Origin: Muricea muricata
Lineage: Eukaryota; Cnidaria; Anthozoa; Malacalcyonacea; Plexauridae
Length of the DNA: 64,000 nt
Direction: 5' to 3'
Assembly (NCBI GenBank): GCA_963855995.1
Contig: OY979717.1
Location: 21,799,906 to 21,863,905, forward strand
This document shows positions 26,101 to 64,000 of the stretch, piece after piece. The notes beneath the pieces are model-generated. The model saw only the letters and a list, made by a program, of their open reading frames with translations, did no database searches and had not been told where the DNA came from. A program made the translations under genes and the position numbers. Position 1 is the stretch's first letter; the number at the start of each line of letters is the position of its first letter.

Positions 26101-29100
26101 ACATATACAAAAAGTGAAGTTCAGGAATTGAATGCCTTAAATAGTAACTATGTGCATGATGGATTTTCAAAATAGATAATTTACTTCATCAAAACCAGCG
26201 TAGGAATTCGAGCCGCTCTGGGATTGGAGAAGAAACATTCTAAGATTTCAAGGGTGAAAAAATAACGCCTCTGGTAATATATACACCACTGCGTGGCAAA
26301 GAATATTGCTATACAAAGTTTAAAATAGACAAATCGTGAAGTACCAGTGGGATGTAGAAGGAAATTGGTCGGTTTAACCAGTCTGCTTAATACAAGTTGG
26401 TAGGCTTCGCTTGCCCTTTTTCGACGGTTCAAACAGAACCAACCACGCAAAAAGGTCCGACACTGTATGTGATATACTTCATGTTAATCTTAAATTTAAC
26501 GCTGAACTACAATCAGTGACATTGAAATTAGGGACACTTACATCAAAAAGACATTATTTAATATATTTATGGAAAATTCACCTGTAAACCCCCTCCCCCC
26601 GTTTCAATGTTGCTATTTTGGCCCGAAAAATCATTAGCTTCATCATACAAAACAATAGCAGTTGCTACTAAAATTATTTCCTATTTGAACAACATTGAAA
26701 AGGGGGAAGGGGGGTAGGTTGTGCGTTTTGGGCAATCGTTCTAATAATTATGTCACTGATTGTAGACTGTTAGTCACGTGACGTGGCTCTGAAGTAGATG
26801 GACAGCATGGCGGTGATAAATTAATGATAAAGGTTATTGTTGGGTTTTTTGGGTGTACGCTTACCTAACCCACACCATTGTTGAAATTAATAAAATTTTC
26901 CTTTTTCCACGAGCTTCTACTATTACAGTAACGAGAAATTCATATGAAACACTGTACATACTAGGCTATTGTGCTCTTAAAATTTAGATGATTACAAAAG
27001 AGTTGAAGTCCACCTGCATGCAGTCATTTAATATATTTGCTAAGTTTAGTACATTTCAAACTTAAGAAGAAATGCAGTGCAATTGTTTTAGAAAAGAACC
27101 TCATCTTCATGCTCTTTTTTCTCTTCAAATTACCGAAACTGACGTCTCTTTTATGGTGTATGTAGCATAGGATATCATACCTACAACTTTTTTTCAAAAT
27201 TTTTCGTTACAAGTATATATGATAGCCTAATGTTGTTTACTTGTAGAAATTTTCATTGATTTTTTCTTCAGGGGGGGAGGGGTTGCTGATGGATTACCAC
27301 AGAATACAAGTGCGGCAATAAATAACGGTTTATCAGATTGAACCAGGATTTATTACTCTTTCATGCTGTTTGGTAATACTGTACTGCACAGATATTGCTA
27401 CTTAATTTAGTGGAAGGTTAATATTACAGGACTTCTTTACATGTCTGGAATTACCATAAAGTGATTAGTTTTCCAAAAATGGGGTTCCAAGTATTTTGAA
27501 ATAGACAGAAAGACAGGCAGGCAGTTCCAAGGCAGGTTTCATTGAATAAACAGTAACAAACATGAAAACTTACTCACGAATTTGTGATCCATCAACATCA
27601 TACAGCCAACCCTTCATGTTCCTTTGTGACCCGGCAAGCATGCCGTTTTTTGCGCCCCCAAAAAATTTGGTCGCAATTATTGAATGTTCAATCTTTACAA
27701 CGTACTCTTCTGGTTTCAAGATGTAAAATCGTTTTTCTCTAAACAAACATAAGCACATGCATTAAGTCTAAAATTTAATAAATGTATACATTTTAGGGCA
27801 ATTCGTGAGCCTACCATCCGCTATCTGTCATTTCTTAGGTGTTGTTTCTTTGAATTTTAAGACTTATTGAATTATAATCCTAAGAAAAATCCCAACCCAA
27901 AAGATATTGCTACAACCGAATTTGCAACCCACACCCTAACCTTACACCAGATCAAACCCTATATGGCTATATATGATTCTAATCTTAGGTAAAATTTACA
28001 ACCACCCCTAACTGAATAATGACTCACATAGATGAGCCCTCCTCCTAGGGTTGTTTCTGAAACAGATGGAAAATATCGTACCAATATACTGACTGATCTA
28101 ATTCAAGCATGGCTAAAAACAAGCAGTAACATTTGCTATTCCTCAAACCCTTGAATTTACCTTTAGAAACCTTACCTTAATGTCACAAACTCTTCAGGGT
28201 GATCAGATGATTGTTGATTACTCTGCCATCTTTCTTTACAAAATGTCATAACACTAAGAGTGCGGGACTGTATTGGCCATGACAGTTCTTGTGCATCCAA
28301 GAAATGACACTGAGATATACATTTTCCATCAAGAGCTGGAATTTCATTAAATGATCTTTACTCCAAATGACATACGGGCAACTTAACAAAGAGACGTATT
28401 TCTCATTGAGGGGGGACTGTCTTCTCAAACAATCAGAGCATCTGTTTACAATATTGCTCCAGGCCAACCAGAATGCATAGTTTTACTTTAACATTTTCAA
28501 ATCAAAATGGCAATCAGGTTATTTTTAGTACATTTAAATGAATCTTTAATAGCCAGTTACTTTAGACACGAACTTTACAAAAAAGGTATGAAAAAATTAC
28601 AGGGGGGATAAAATCAGGAAAACTTTCTTTTACAGTTAATCTAGGTTAAGTGTTCCCCTTCCAAGTTCTTCAATTAATTACAATTTTTGTAATTACACTT
28701 GCAACTCTCCTGAGGAATATAGCAAATTTGCTAAGCCAGTTAAAACTTCTCATTTCCTGTTAGAGAACCCTCAGTCGATAAAAGGCCCATTTAAAATCAG
28801 ACTTATGGTACTGTATTTGTGCATTGATTTACTTCATATTCTGCAACATATGCGATGAGGTAATTAAAAAATCAATAAACTTGCTTTATTGATAAGGGTT
28901 CTGTTGAATTTCACCTGAATTAAAATTAGTATGACACAATGTAAACATGAGTCAATAAACATTATGTATTTTAAATTTATGGCCACAGGCACGATTTAAA
29001 AATTAATGTACTGTTCACGTTATTATCATTTGCACAGCAAAACAGAATTTTTATTTTATTTTTATTTTAACATTATGACAATTTTCAAGACATAATAATT

Positions 29101-30556
29101 ATTTGAAATATTTCAAAAACATATCTATCAAAATAAAGAATGTAATTGTTAAAGTAATTATGTAGCACAATTTTTTATTACAGAAAATGTACAATTGCTT
29201 AGCAAAATAATACGACCAAGCTCACTTTTATTGACACAACACTCATCTGGTGGCTCATCATGGAAAAAACCCTGATCAGGATCTGACAGTATGAGTCTCA
29301 GAGTTCCAACTGGATGTGTATCATACTATTATAAAGAAAATCATTAGATTATTTACTATATAATTTGCAACCCTGTTATTAACATTTCAGTGCATAACAG
29401 AAAGATTTGGCAGCGAATCATGACAGATTTCCTGTTTTATCAACAATTATTCAATTTCTGATGACAGTTGATTTGGAAGTAAGATCTACTCTCTGACTAA
29501 CATATTATTAAACTGGTCATAGTCAATTACCCAGTACCCTGTGCCACTACTAACTGTGGCCATCCAATCTCAAAAAACCTTTGCAGACTTGCTGCATGTT
29601 GTTGCATTGAAATACATTTCATTTTCAATCACACTAAAATGTTTTGCAAATTATATAACTAACATTTAGCGAGCACGTAAACAACTTACAGCTTCACAGC
29701 AATGCTATAACAGGTTTGTTACAGTTATATATGTAGCTAGGTTAGTAGGCTATGCACTGCACTTAATTTAATTCAACTAGTAATTAGATTTAATACGAGC
29801 TAAAGATTTCTAAGCAGTGATAGTTGATGTCAGGGTATCAATCAGCCCAAATTGACTTTCAATCACAGCATAGAATTTGAGAGAGGGTAATCTAGTTGTT
29901 TTAGTAGAATCAGATGAAATTTGATTTCAATTTGATCCATTTTGTTTCTACAATTAGTAGCCTTTGAGCTGAAAAAAAAATACACCAGAAAGATTATTGT
30001 TTTGCTGCTCCCTATCTACCAGGGAATAGATCGCAAGTACAGTAGCCAATCAAATGACACCATTTGCAATATATAAGTGTACCAGTATGATACAACTAAT
30101 AGATTAGGGATAAGAAGTGGCAAAATAATCATTTTCCTTGCGCATCTTTCTTCACAAAAATGGCTTCAGGACGTAAATTTTTAATCACGTGTGGAAGATT
30201 TTAGGTTTGCAGTAAAACTTTGTCCTCGGCAACTATCGATCACCAGAATGAATGCAAATTGCCACCAATAGGTAGCAAGTATAATCTAATTGATAAGTAC
30301 TACCATATATTACTATTGGTATGTAGCAAATTAATGTCTTGATAGTATCAATTAATATTGACCTAATAGCATGTTGACAACAAAATATTAGCACAGTATA
30401 ATACGGCATTAATAATACCTCTAAATAGCCTTTGCTTACGAATATTTCCGCCAATGTGAAAATGATAATAAAAGCTGCTGTTAAGTAATAGCCAACTCCA
30501 AGTCTTGAGTCACGAATTGTAACATACTTATACGTTGCGTAGTGAAAAAATGACAT
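23013..30556 (-). CDS. P2X-type ATP-gated ion channel (7 exons, 362 aa)
   Basis: Joined minus-strand exons 30419-30556, 29226-29325, 28176-28335, 27574-27738, 25323-25502, 24170-24339 and 23013-23188 give 1089 bp in frame. The N-terminus has YATYK, the conserved P2X Tx(K/R) site at T8-K10, followed by YVTIRDSRLG and TM1 (about 20-41) ending KGYLE. The extracellular part has cysteines C75, C76, C85, C89, the motif WPIQ (99-102), IEHSI (149-153), the segment AAGVKCLEEVSDA, and YGVKIEF (292-298). TM2 (about 313-338) carries the conserved pore aspartate D331. P2X subunits form trimeric cation channels opened by extracellular ATP at the plasma membrane. The usual YxxxK trafficking motif after TM2 is not kept (Y344 is followed by V348). 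The extracellular domain lacks the ten-cysteine pattern of vertebrate P2X and is closer to algal and protist types. Confidence 0.88.
24170..24339 (-). CDS. P2X-like gene, exon 6
   Basis: 170 bp, residues 249-304. Encodes YGYHVSRIPYADYRV, an NGT glycosylation sequon at 274, and RVLRKRYGVKIEFHQAGML, the conserved strand just before TM2. The true frame differs from the longer open frame that overlaps it, which is a shadow. Acceptor TTTTGTTGTTTCAG, donor GTAGGT. Confidence 0.9.
24856..25297. mobile_element. 442-bp TIR element in P2X intron 5, 9-bp TSD
   Basis: ATCGCTTTT at 24847-24855 and 25298-25306 is a perfect 9-bp duplication. Inverted ends carry AGGAT(A/C)(T/C)CCTAAAGG and a long match through GTCGAGAGAGCACTGGGACC. 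The left end has 3 extra bases. Inside, CTCACTCACTGGGACTGT occurs three times (two direct, one inverted), pointing to nested copies. Confidence 0.78.
25323..25502 (-). CDS. P2X-like gene, exon 5
   Basis: 180 bp, residues 189-247. Encodes KLSIRELFSAAGVKCLEEV and a YRRHGLVLHVTIKYTN strand, fitting the P2X region with the AG(V/I)..D turn. The donor is GTAAGT. A 442-bp transposon ends only 16 bp past this donor. Confidence 0.88.
25838..26040 (+). repeat. polypurine tract
   Basis: About 200 bp almost purely A and G on the plus strand, in P2X intron 4. Its apparent open frame is low-complexity Arg/Glu/Lys and is rejected as coding. Confidence 0.8.
27574..27738 (-). CDS. P2X-like gene, exon 4
   Basis: 165 bp, residues 134-187. 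Encodes KPEEYVVKIEHSI and GWLYDVDGSQIR, a pattern seen in P2X receptors of early-branching eukaryotes. The donor GTAAGT is chosen over an overlapping GTGAGT because only it keeps frame with exon 5. Confidence 0.85.
28176..28335 (-). CDS. P2X-like gene, exon 3
   Basis: 160 bp, residues 81-132 plus two bases. Carries C85, C89 and the LSWPIQ motif, ending EEFVTL. The donor is GTAAGG. The acceptor AATTCCAG has a poor pyrimidine tract; a more upstream AG at about 28355 gives the wrong phase with exon 2. Confidence 0.75.
29226..29325 (-). CDS. P2X-like gene, exon 2
   Basis: 100 bp, residues 47-79 plus one base. Encodes YDTHPVGTLRL and the DECC pair. The acceptor TTTATAATAG is acceptable and the donor is GTGAGC. 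The frame joins to exon 3 as VNK-T-LDGKC. This exon and the exon 3 acceptor are the least certain of the model, since they rest on splice phase and cysteine spacing. Confidence 0.7.
30419..30556 (-). CDS. P2X-like gene, exon 1 (N-terminus and TM1)
   Basis: 138 bp, residues 1-46. The ATG opens MSFFHYATYKYVTIRDSRLG; TM1 follows and the exon ends KGYLE, the conserved P2X junction into the extracellular domain. The donor is GTATTA, weaker than consensus. Confidence 0.9.
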
Positions 30557-30768
30557 GATTCAAAACCAAAATCGAACCATTAGAAGTCAGAGCTAAGATA
30601 AATAAATAAATACAGAAATATTTCGCTTGAAACAAGTTCAATAGTGACCACTGAAAGTGCAGGATCACTCATCAGTTGGACATTTTATTTAGTTGTTCAC
30701 CCGCACACGCCCGCCCAATTTCACTTCCGCACAATAAGCGGGTGGGATAAAAACAGGAACGCAGGTAC

Positions 30769-33258
30769 CAACCTCGGTCCCAGGGTCTTCTCGGATAAGG
30801 CGGCTGACGAAGACCCTGGTAAAATTCATTTCATCTTCCCCAGATTTTGGAGAAAAAAACGCATGCGCAGTGAGGCTCAACGTATGCTTCTAATTAAAAA
30901 CAATGCTGGCGTTTACTATTTCTGAAACAAATTACAGATTGCTTGTTTATGATGCTAAAATACGCTCGATTTTCAAAAATTATCTATTAATTTCGTGAGA
31001 TACGGCGAGATATGAATGTTCGTTTCTTTCTTCACATCTAACCCTAACGATTATACGCTACGTGAAGACATACTCTCTTCGAAAGTCGTCAAAGATGATG
31101 CAGCAGTGTCCCGCTTTTAATACGGCGAGTAAAGCAAAATGTTTTTAGTGAAACTTAACTCAACTTAATATCGATTTTCTAACGCAATAATTCCAACTCA
31201 AACAATGATTCGTGATGAATAAACGGGTAAACTTTGTTTGTCTCTGGTTTGATCATAGCTGGGCTGCCTATGGTTTGATACTTCGATTCCGGCTGGAAAA
31301 CCTGTAAAGTTGATAAATTCCTCTCAATTGCAACCGTTCCCGGTGGAATTTTGGAATTTGTAAATATAGTTTCCACCTTGAAGTAAAGACACCACAACCC
31401 ATCAGAATTCTAACTGACACACTGTGCACAGTTTAGATGAAGCATATAAAAAAGTAGGCAGTAAGTTGGAAAATCAGCTTCAAACATAAAACTTTCTCAA
31501 CAACCAAATGTAAATATGTGTATATGTAATATGTGTACAAGGACTAATTCAAAGAGACATTTGTGCAGTTAAATTAACAGTCTGTCCATGATATGGTATG
31601 GTAATGCCTGAATTTTGCACACCTTACATTCATGGTGTCAGTAATTGTGACAGCATGCAATCAGTTCCACATAAGAAATTGGCACCCAACCCTAGCAATC
31701 CTAAACTGAATCTTGTAAAGCAGGTATTGGAAGAGCAACATAAAATTATGTCTAGATTACCAAAAAAGTATTGGCTTGAGCTTGGCAATAAAATTCCAGG
31801 TTTGGAAGCCATGCAATATGCCATTTTTGATACATTTTTGAAATGTCAAACCAAAGTGCACCAGGGGGTGAAATGACATTCTAGTGGTTTTAAATTCTTT
31901 CTGAAAGGGGGCCAAGAACCCCCCCTCCCCAAAAAAACACCAGCCATGCAAAACACTGCTTTGTATTGCCCTTGCATTTACTGGTCATCAATTATGTGGA
32001 AGATTCAATCTTTGAAGACCCTGGTAAAAATGGTCACATGATATGCTAAAATGCAGCAGATTTTCAATAGCATGTTTTACAGTTGATGTTACAGACATTT
32101 TCTGGCCAAATCAAACCATATATAACATAAAAAGTTAGTTTAAAAGCAACAATCATTTTATTGAAATAATTTTAATTTCAAAACAAATTTTGCTATTAAA
32201 TGAATTTTATAAAATGTTGGCATAGACAATATGGTTATTTTATACAGGTGTCTCTTCTTGATCAATGACAGTGCACCTATTGAATTGAAAGCTTTATGAC
32301 TTGCATGGACCACTTTTACTGCATGGCAACAAATGATTCAAATAACCATGGGAAAAGCCTATACAAAAAATAAGGACAGCATAATTGTACAACTGTTTTG
32401 TATCAACATAACCATACAATTAAAATGTGAAACATATTGATACACTACTAAAGTAAAATGCAAAAGGATTATTTTGTATTTTAGTTCACACTTGGTTTTC
32501 TCTTCTTGGTGGATGTGATCAAGTGAATTTGCGACCCAATTATAATTATAGAAAATCACTGATAGAGTACTCTTGATAATTTGATATGCCACTTGCTGGC
32601 ATGCACAATCACATCCACCTGCCAGGGGAGAGAATGCTGACAAATAGGACATTGTGAAGTAGGATTTAGTTGGATCATGAACATACACAAGGTACACAAT
32701 GGATGATAAAAAAACTTACATCTATAAAGATCCAGTCATGAGTTATTCCATTATCTATTAACATTGATCTTAAAACATAAACAAAGTTTACCCCTTTATT
32801 CATCACGAATCATTGTTTGAGTTGCAATTGTTGCGTTAGAAAATCGACACTAAGTTGAGGTTATGATAAAGTTTTTCACTAAAAACATTTTGCTTTACTC
32901 GCCGTATTAAAAGCGGGACACTGCTGCATCATCTTTGACGACTGTCGAAGAGAATATGTCTTCACGTAGCGTATAATCGTTAGGGTTAGATGTGAAGAAA
33001 GAAACGAACAATCATATCTCGCCGTATCTCACGAAATTAATGGATAATTTTTGAAAATCGAGCGTATTTTAACATCATAAACAAGGAATCTGTAATTTGT
33101 TTCAGAAATAGTAAGCGCCAGCATTGTTTTTAATCAGAAGCATACGTTGAGCCTCACTGCGCATGCGTTTTTTTCCCCAAAATTTGGGGAAGATGAAATG
33201 AATTTTACCAGGGTCTTCGTCAGCCGCCTTATCCGAGAAGACCCTGGGACCGAGGTTG
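30769..33258. mobile_element. 2.49-kb long-TIR Mutator-like element, 9-bp TSD, upstream of P2X
   Basis: Perfect duplication CGCAGGTAC at 30760-30768 and 33259-33267. Arms of about 470-480 bp (30769-31239 and 32779-33258) start CAACCTCGGTCCCAGGGTC and are highly similar. The 1.5-kb centre has no recognised transposase. The near end lies about 210 bp upstream of the P2X start codon. Confidence 0.87.
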
Positions 33259-33267
33259 CGCAGGTAC

Positions 33268-33896
33268 TTACCTGTTTGCGATGCAAGCCCTGGTACCTCT
33301 GGCCTGTACCACAGATTTGTGTCCTAACCAATAGTCAAAAGCCTAGCAGCGTGTGCCTGTATTTAGGGATGCTGTGACAATACCGTAGCTGGCAAACAGC
33401 AACGACATTCTGAACAAGTTATATACAATGATTTCAGTCCCACACACCTATTGTCGTATTTTCTATGGTCGTTCCGCCAAACTGTCTAGAAATTTGGGTG
33501 CCCTCCCCTCACCTTTATTCTTACATATTAGCTCACCCGCTACCATAAATAGTGAAGAACCTCTTAAGGAGTTGGGATCAGGGAACGTTGACGCGAGAAC
33601 TTGAACTCGTTTCAACTTCAACTTGATTCAACCTCAATAACCCAACCCCTTTAACTGCCTATGAAACGTATATCGAGTATTTCTGGAAGGAGGAGAAATT
33701 CTACGAAGAAAGCTACGGTGTTATTTTTAGTGATTTTTGCGATGCAATCAATAAATAGCTGGACAAAGTTTCGTTTCACAGGCAATTTCACAAGCATTTC
33801 TGGGGAATGATGTAGGTACCTCTTAAGCCCTATCAAACTACGATGACATAAGTCGCAGGTCGCTCTTACTCTGGTGAATGTCATTGGAACGATAAC
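33268..33896. other. intergenic, no gene recognised
   Basis: Follows the Mutator-like element. Short open frames only; nothing else is supported. Confidence 0.5.
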
Positions 33897-34367
33897 TAAA
33901 GCCTGGTTCACACTTGTCGCAAGACTCGAAGATTTTCCCCTTCTCACGTACGTGCATGAATGAAGATGTGAACAAACTGAAGTATAGACCACTTGCGCGT
34001 GACGTTACACGCAACGATTTCGTAATTTAGCGGCCATGTTGGGGGCAAATTTAAAAACAAAATGTGTATTTTTCGAAAACAATATTAATTCATGCGGCGT
34101 GAGTGCTTTTTTAATGAAATATGGTGAACGTATGTTCATTTTTGAATTCCAACTGTGCTTAACTGTGCTTTTTGAATTTGTTGACATTTCACACAACAAA
34201 ATTTGCCCCCCCCCCCCCCCAATATGGCGGATAGCAACGCGATGTGTGACGTAACGTGGTCTTTTGGGCAAATATTAGATTGCTTTCGCAATGGTATAGA
34301 ATTCACTCAAACAAATTGGCCAAAAGAAGCCATCCACGATTTTTACGACTGGTGTGAAACAGGCTTA
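33897..34367. mobile_element. MITE-like inverted repeat
   Basis: Outer ends TAAAGCCTGGTTCACACTTG and the complement of TAAGCCTGTTTCACACCAG. Inner arms AGACCAC..GACGTTAC and ..GGCCAT(G/A)TTGGGGG also pair. A run of 15 C at 34206-34220 lies in the right inner arm. Confidence 0.65.
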
Positions 34368-35071
34368 ACTTAGAGTTAATGGCGATACAATCCTAGAATT
34401 CATTTTGCATCTATAAGGATCACTGCCGTATAAGATAATCGGATCGCGGTCTTAAGCTTATGCTAATCAAATGCATCACAATACTGTACAATACGAAGAT
34501 ATAAAATCATAAAAAAGTATTAATATCACTGTTTCTGGCCGCATTTGCTAAAGATCGTCAGACCACACATTTTTGTTCATTATACTACAGTTACGTTTAC
34601 CTAATTTCTCATTAATTAACCACATTTATCTCAAATACTTGTCGTGGCAAATACAGGCACGTTTGTAAAACAATCAGACAAATTTAGATTTCAATATTAC
34701 TGCTCGAATGCGGAAAATACTGCAAAATTAAGAAAATTAAAGAAGCGTTACTAATCTAACGTTAGTTAAATAGTTTTCAACATTGACGCATGCTAGATTC
34801 CTATCAAGCTCTTTTTAAAATAGGTATCCATGATCATACTAATACAACTAATAAACATCTGTCGACATCTCAGGACGCACTCACTAGCCGGATCGATGCG
34901 ATGTTGTATTCTTATTATCATTTTTGTATAAATATACTGACAGTCTTGACAAGGAGACGATCGACTCAGCGTGCATGAAATAATGATCAACTTCTACAGT
35001 TAGTAATATTATGACATTGTAATATGAAGTTTCCTAATACTGGTCCAGTCTATGATCGTGTCTATATATGT
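34368..35071. other. intergenic / likely 3' UTR of the modular gene
   Basis: Lies directly past the stop of the modular gene on the minus strand. No canonical AATAAA at a convincing distance was found; otherwise AT-rich without features. Confidence 0.45.
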
Positions 35072-62360
<27,289 letters not shown>

Positions 62361-63279
62361 TATGTCGATTGAATGCGCGTAACAATCTCAATTTCTCTTT
62401 GAGGTTATCTCAGTCTCAACGAACACATTACGCTGGCTCTTTCGAAATTAATCTAGGCAGTGAACTGCTTCATAACTGGCGACCAAATAGGCGATTTCAG
62501 CTCACGTCATATACTATACCATAATAATTCATTCGCACTCCGTTATCACTTGATCATTTAAGACTGTATACACAGAACCACAATAATCTTCTAGAATGCT
62601 TTGTTCACGTTTGAAAATAGAATTGTGTCTCCAAAGTGCAAAATTTCAATGCTTTATTCTTAGCAGTCTTAAGATTAACTGGCTATTTCCGACCCTCTTC
62701 ACCAGTCATGCAATCAAGAATCTTTGTTATGATAATTTATTATCAGGTGCCTTCCAAGAGGTTACGACACAAGCCCTACGTTAATTTCCGTATGTACTGG
62801 ATGCTACTGGAACGGCTATTAAATCTATTACCTGATGCTTCTTTAAAAGTGCGATTAGAATTTGACTCATCCATGCTTAGTAAATTGTCACGAACTTAGT
62901 TGTGCAGCTCATAATACGCCAATCTTTATTACAGAAAACGAGCTGACATACAATTAAGCACGTAATTATTTATATTCAAGTCAAAGTGAACATGGCAAAG
63001 ACAGGAAATGTTTAACGCGAACTTGAGCGTACAAATCCAAAGCGATCATGCAATGTATGACTTAGCTACTACCGACCGAAGCCAAACGATATTAACACAG
63101 CGGTATATTGCTATCTTGCTGGTATGCCTTTTGTTATAATTCTGGCTATAATTCCAAACTTTTTAAAACCTTAAATAATTCAAAAGCTGCGATCCTGGAA
63201 TGTCTGTCTTACAGGGGGAACCTTTACACGTATATCGAAGTTGCTAATGTATCGTACTGCAAAGTTGAATGTGTTTTCA
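62361..63279. other. intergenic upstream of the modular gene
   Basis: AT-rich, no supported gene. The modular gene promoter would be expected here; no TATA box at a convincing distance was identified. Confidence 0.5.
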
Positions 63280-64000
63280 GACTTGACTCAGCCGCCGACC
63301 AAATTTTGTGTAGTTGGGAAAATGAGAACCGAACTTTGTGATGTTAGAGAAGGAGCTTTGAAAGGTTAATTTCTTATGCAATTTATCCTCTTGTCCAGAG
63401 CAAAAGTCTCGAAAGAACTTAATTAGTGGAATTATAGGCGTCATACTGAATATTTTTGCTGTTGCTAGTCGCTTCCCATAGTTCCTTGATTGATTCATTT
63501 GGAAATGTTTTCAGAGCTTTGCGGAGAACAGTTTTGCATTGGATGTATTTGATAGAGGGGAAGGGGGGGGGGGGGGGGGGCAGATATTAAGACCGAATTT
63601 GTTGCGGGTTGGGAAGACAGCGCCCAGAATTCCGGATATACAATATCAAGCCAATTACAGATATAACTGTTCACTTTCGAATCTATGTTTTTAATTACCC
63701 AGGTTTTCGACACACTGGAAACTGTAAAATGCCAGGATAATTTTGATAGAAGATATCGACTGTAGAGAATTATTTTATTTTTGGGATGTATTGGTTTGGA
63801 GTCAATATCAGCCATTAGATCTTCAACAAGTGATATTAGTTCAGACTTTCAAGTAATATTAGTTCAGAGTTGTTGGTCAGACATGTTGAAACTGAAGTAT
63901 CTTCCTAAATCATTATTTTATTTATATGTTGTATAAATGTGTTGAAACGCATGTTCATAAGAAGAGGACTGAGGCAATCACCCTGCAGTACGCCACAAAT
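63280..64000 (-). pseudogene. LINE-like reverse transcriptase fragment, running off the window
   Basis: The minus strand at the right edge reads CGVLQGDCLSPLLMN, the RT palm motif (LQGD..SP..FN). After an apparent internal deletion it continues with ELISLVEDLMADIDSKPIHP and YSRYLLSKLSWHF (63495-63840), then after frameshifts with KALKTFPNESIKELW (about 63480). A run of 18 G at 63563-63580 interrupts it. The YADD-type catalytic box is missing from the visible part. Confidence 0.75.

Noticed and set aside
30644..33377. Frames in both arms of the 2.49-kb element
   Set aside because: Overlapping frames on both strands of a terminal repeat, typical of non-coding arms.

Overview
This window is animal nuclear DNA: AT-rich, dense in introns with standard GT..AG splice sites, and full of transposon remnants. 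It holds two metazoan-type ligand-gated channel genes. A cnidarian, perhaps an anthozoan, is my best guess; this rests on the channel types, the repeat style and the retroelement remnants and is not proven. No bacterial genes, rRNA, CRISPR array or clear functional tRNA was seen.

Three multi-exon genes, all on the minus strand, could be assembled exon by exon, and reading-frame phase closes at every junction. (1) 9232-18068: a nicotinic acetylcholine receptor-like Cys-loop channel subunit, 6 coding exons, 439 aa, lacking the paired loop C cysteines of alpha subunits. (2) 23013-30556: a P2X-type ATP-gated channel, 7 coding exons, 362 aa, with both membrane helices and an extracellular domain that reads more like the P2X receptors of algae and protists than the vertebrate type. 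(3) 35072-62360: a 17-exon gene for a 1163-aa protein I cannot assign to a family. It has an N-terminal CxxC...CxxC module, a long coiled coil, and a low-complexity tail built from small exons that reuse two short motifs. Intron 5 of this gene is 12.4 kb.

The rest is mostly repeats. Foldback or TIR elements with visible target-site duplications (TSDs) are common: 9-bp TSDs (Mutator-like) at 5964-6873 and 30769-33258, probable ones at 6905-8998 and 24856-25297; TTAA TSDs at 2492-4833 and 35667-36143; TA-flanked elements at 21866-22639, 42226-42527 and perhaps 45064-50293. Non-LTR reverse-transcriptase remnants lie at 57370-57668 (plus) and 63280-64000 (minus, running off the window). Long (TA)n tracts lie at 21.7, 22.7 and 40.0-40.4 kb. 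A head-to-head pair of tRNA-promoter-like SINE segments lies near 20.8-21.0 kb.

Region by region: 1-9.2 kb transposon-rich intergenic DNA; 9.2-18.1 kb nAChR-like gene; 18.1-23.0 kb intergenic with SINE-like pair and microsatellites; 23.0-30.6 kb P2X gene; 30.6-35.1 kb intergenic with a 2.5-kb long-TIR element just upstream of P2X; 35.1-62.4 kb the uncharacterised modular gene; 62.4-64 kb intergenic running into a LINE-like fragment. The two channel genes are neighbours on one strand and both would give fast cation channels gated by a transmitter. A functional link to the third gene is not visible.
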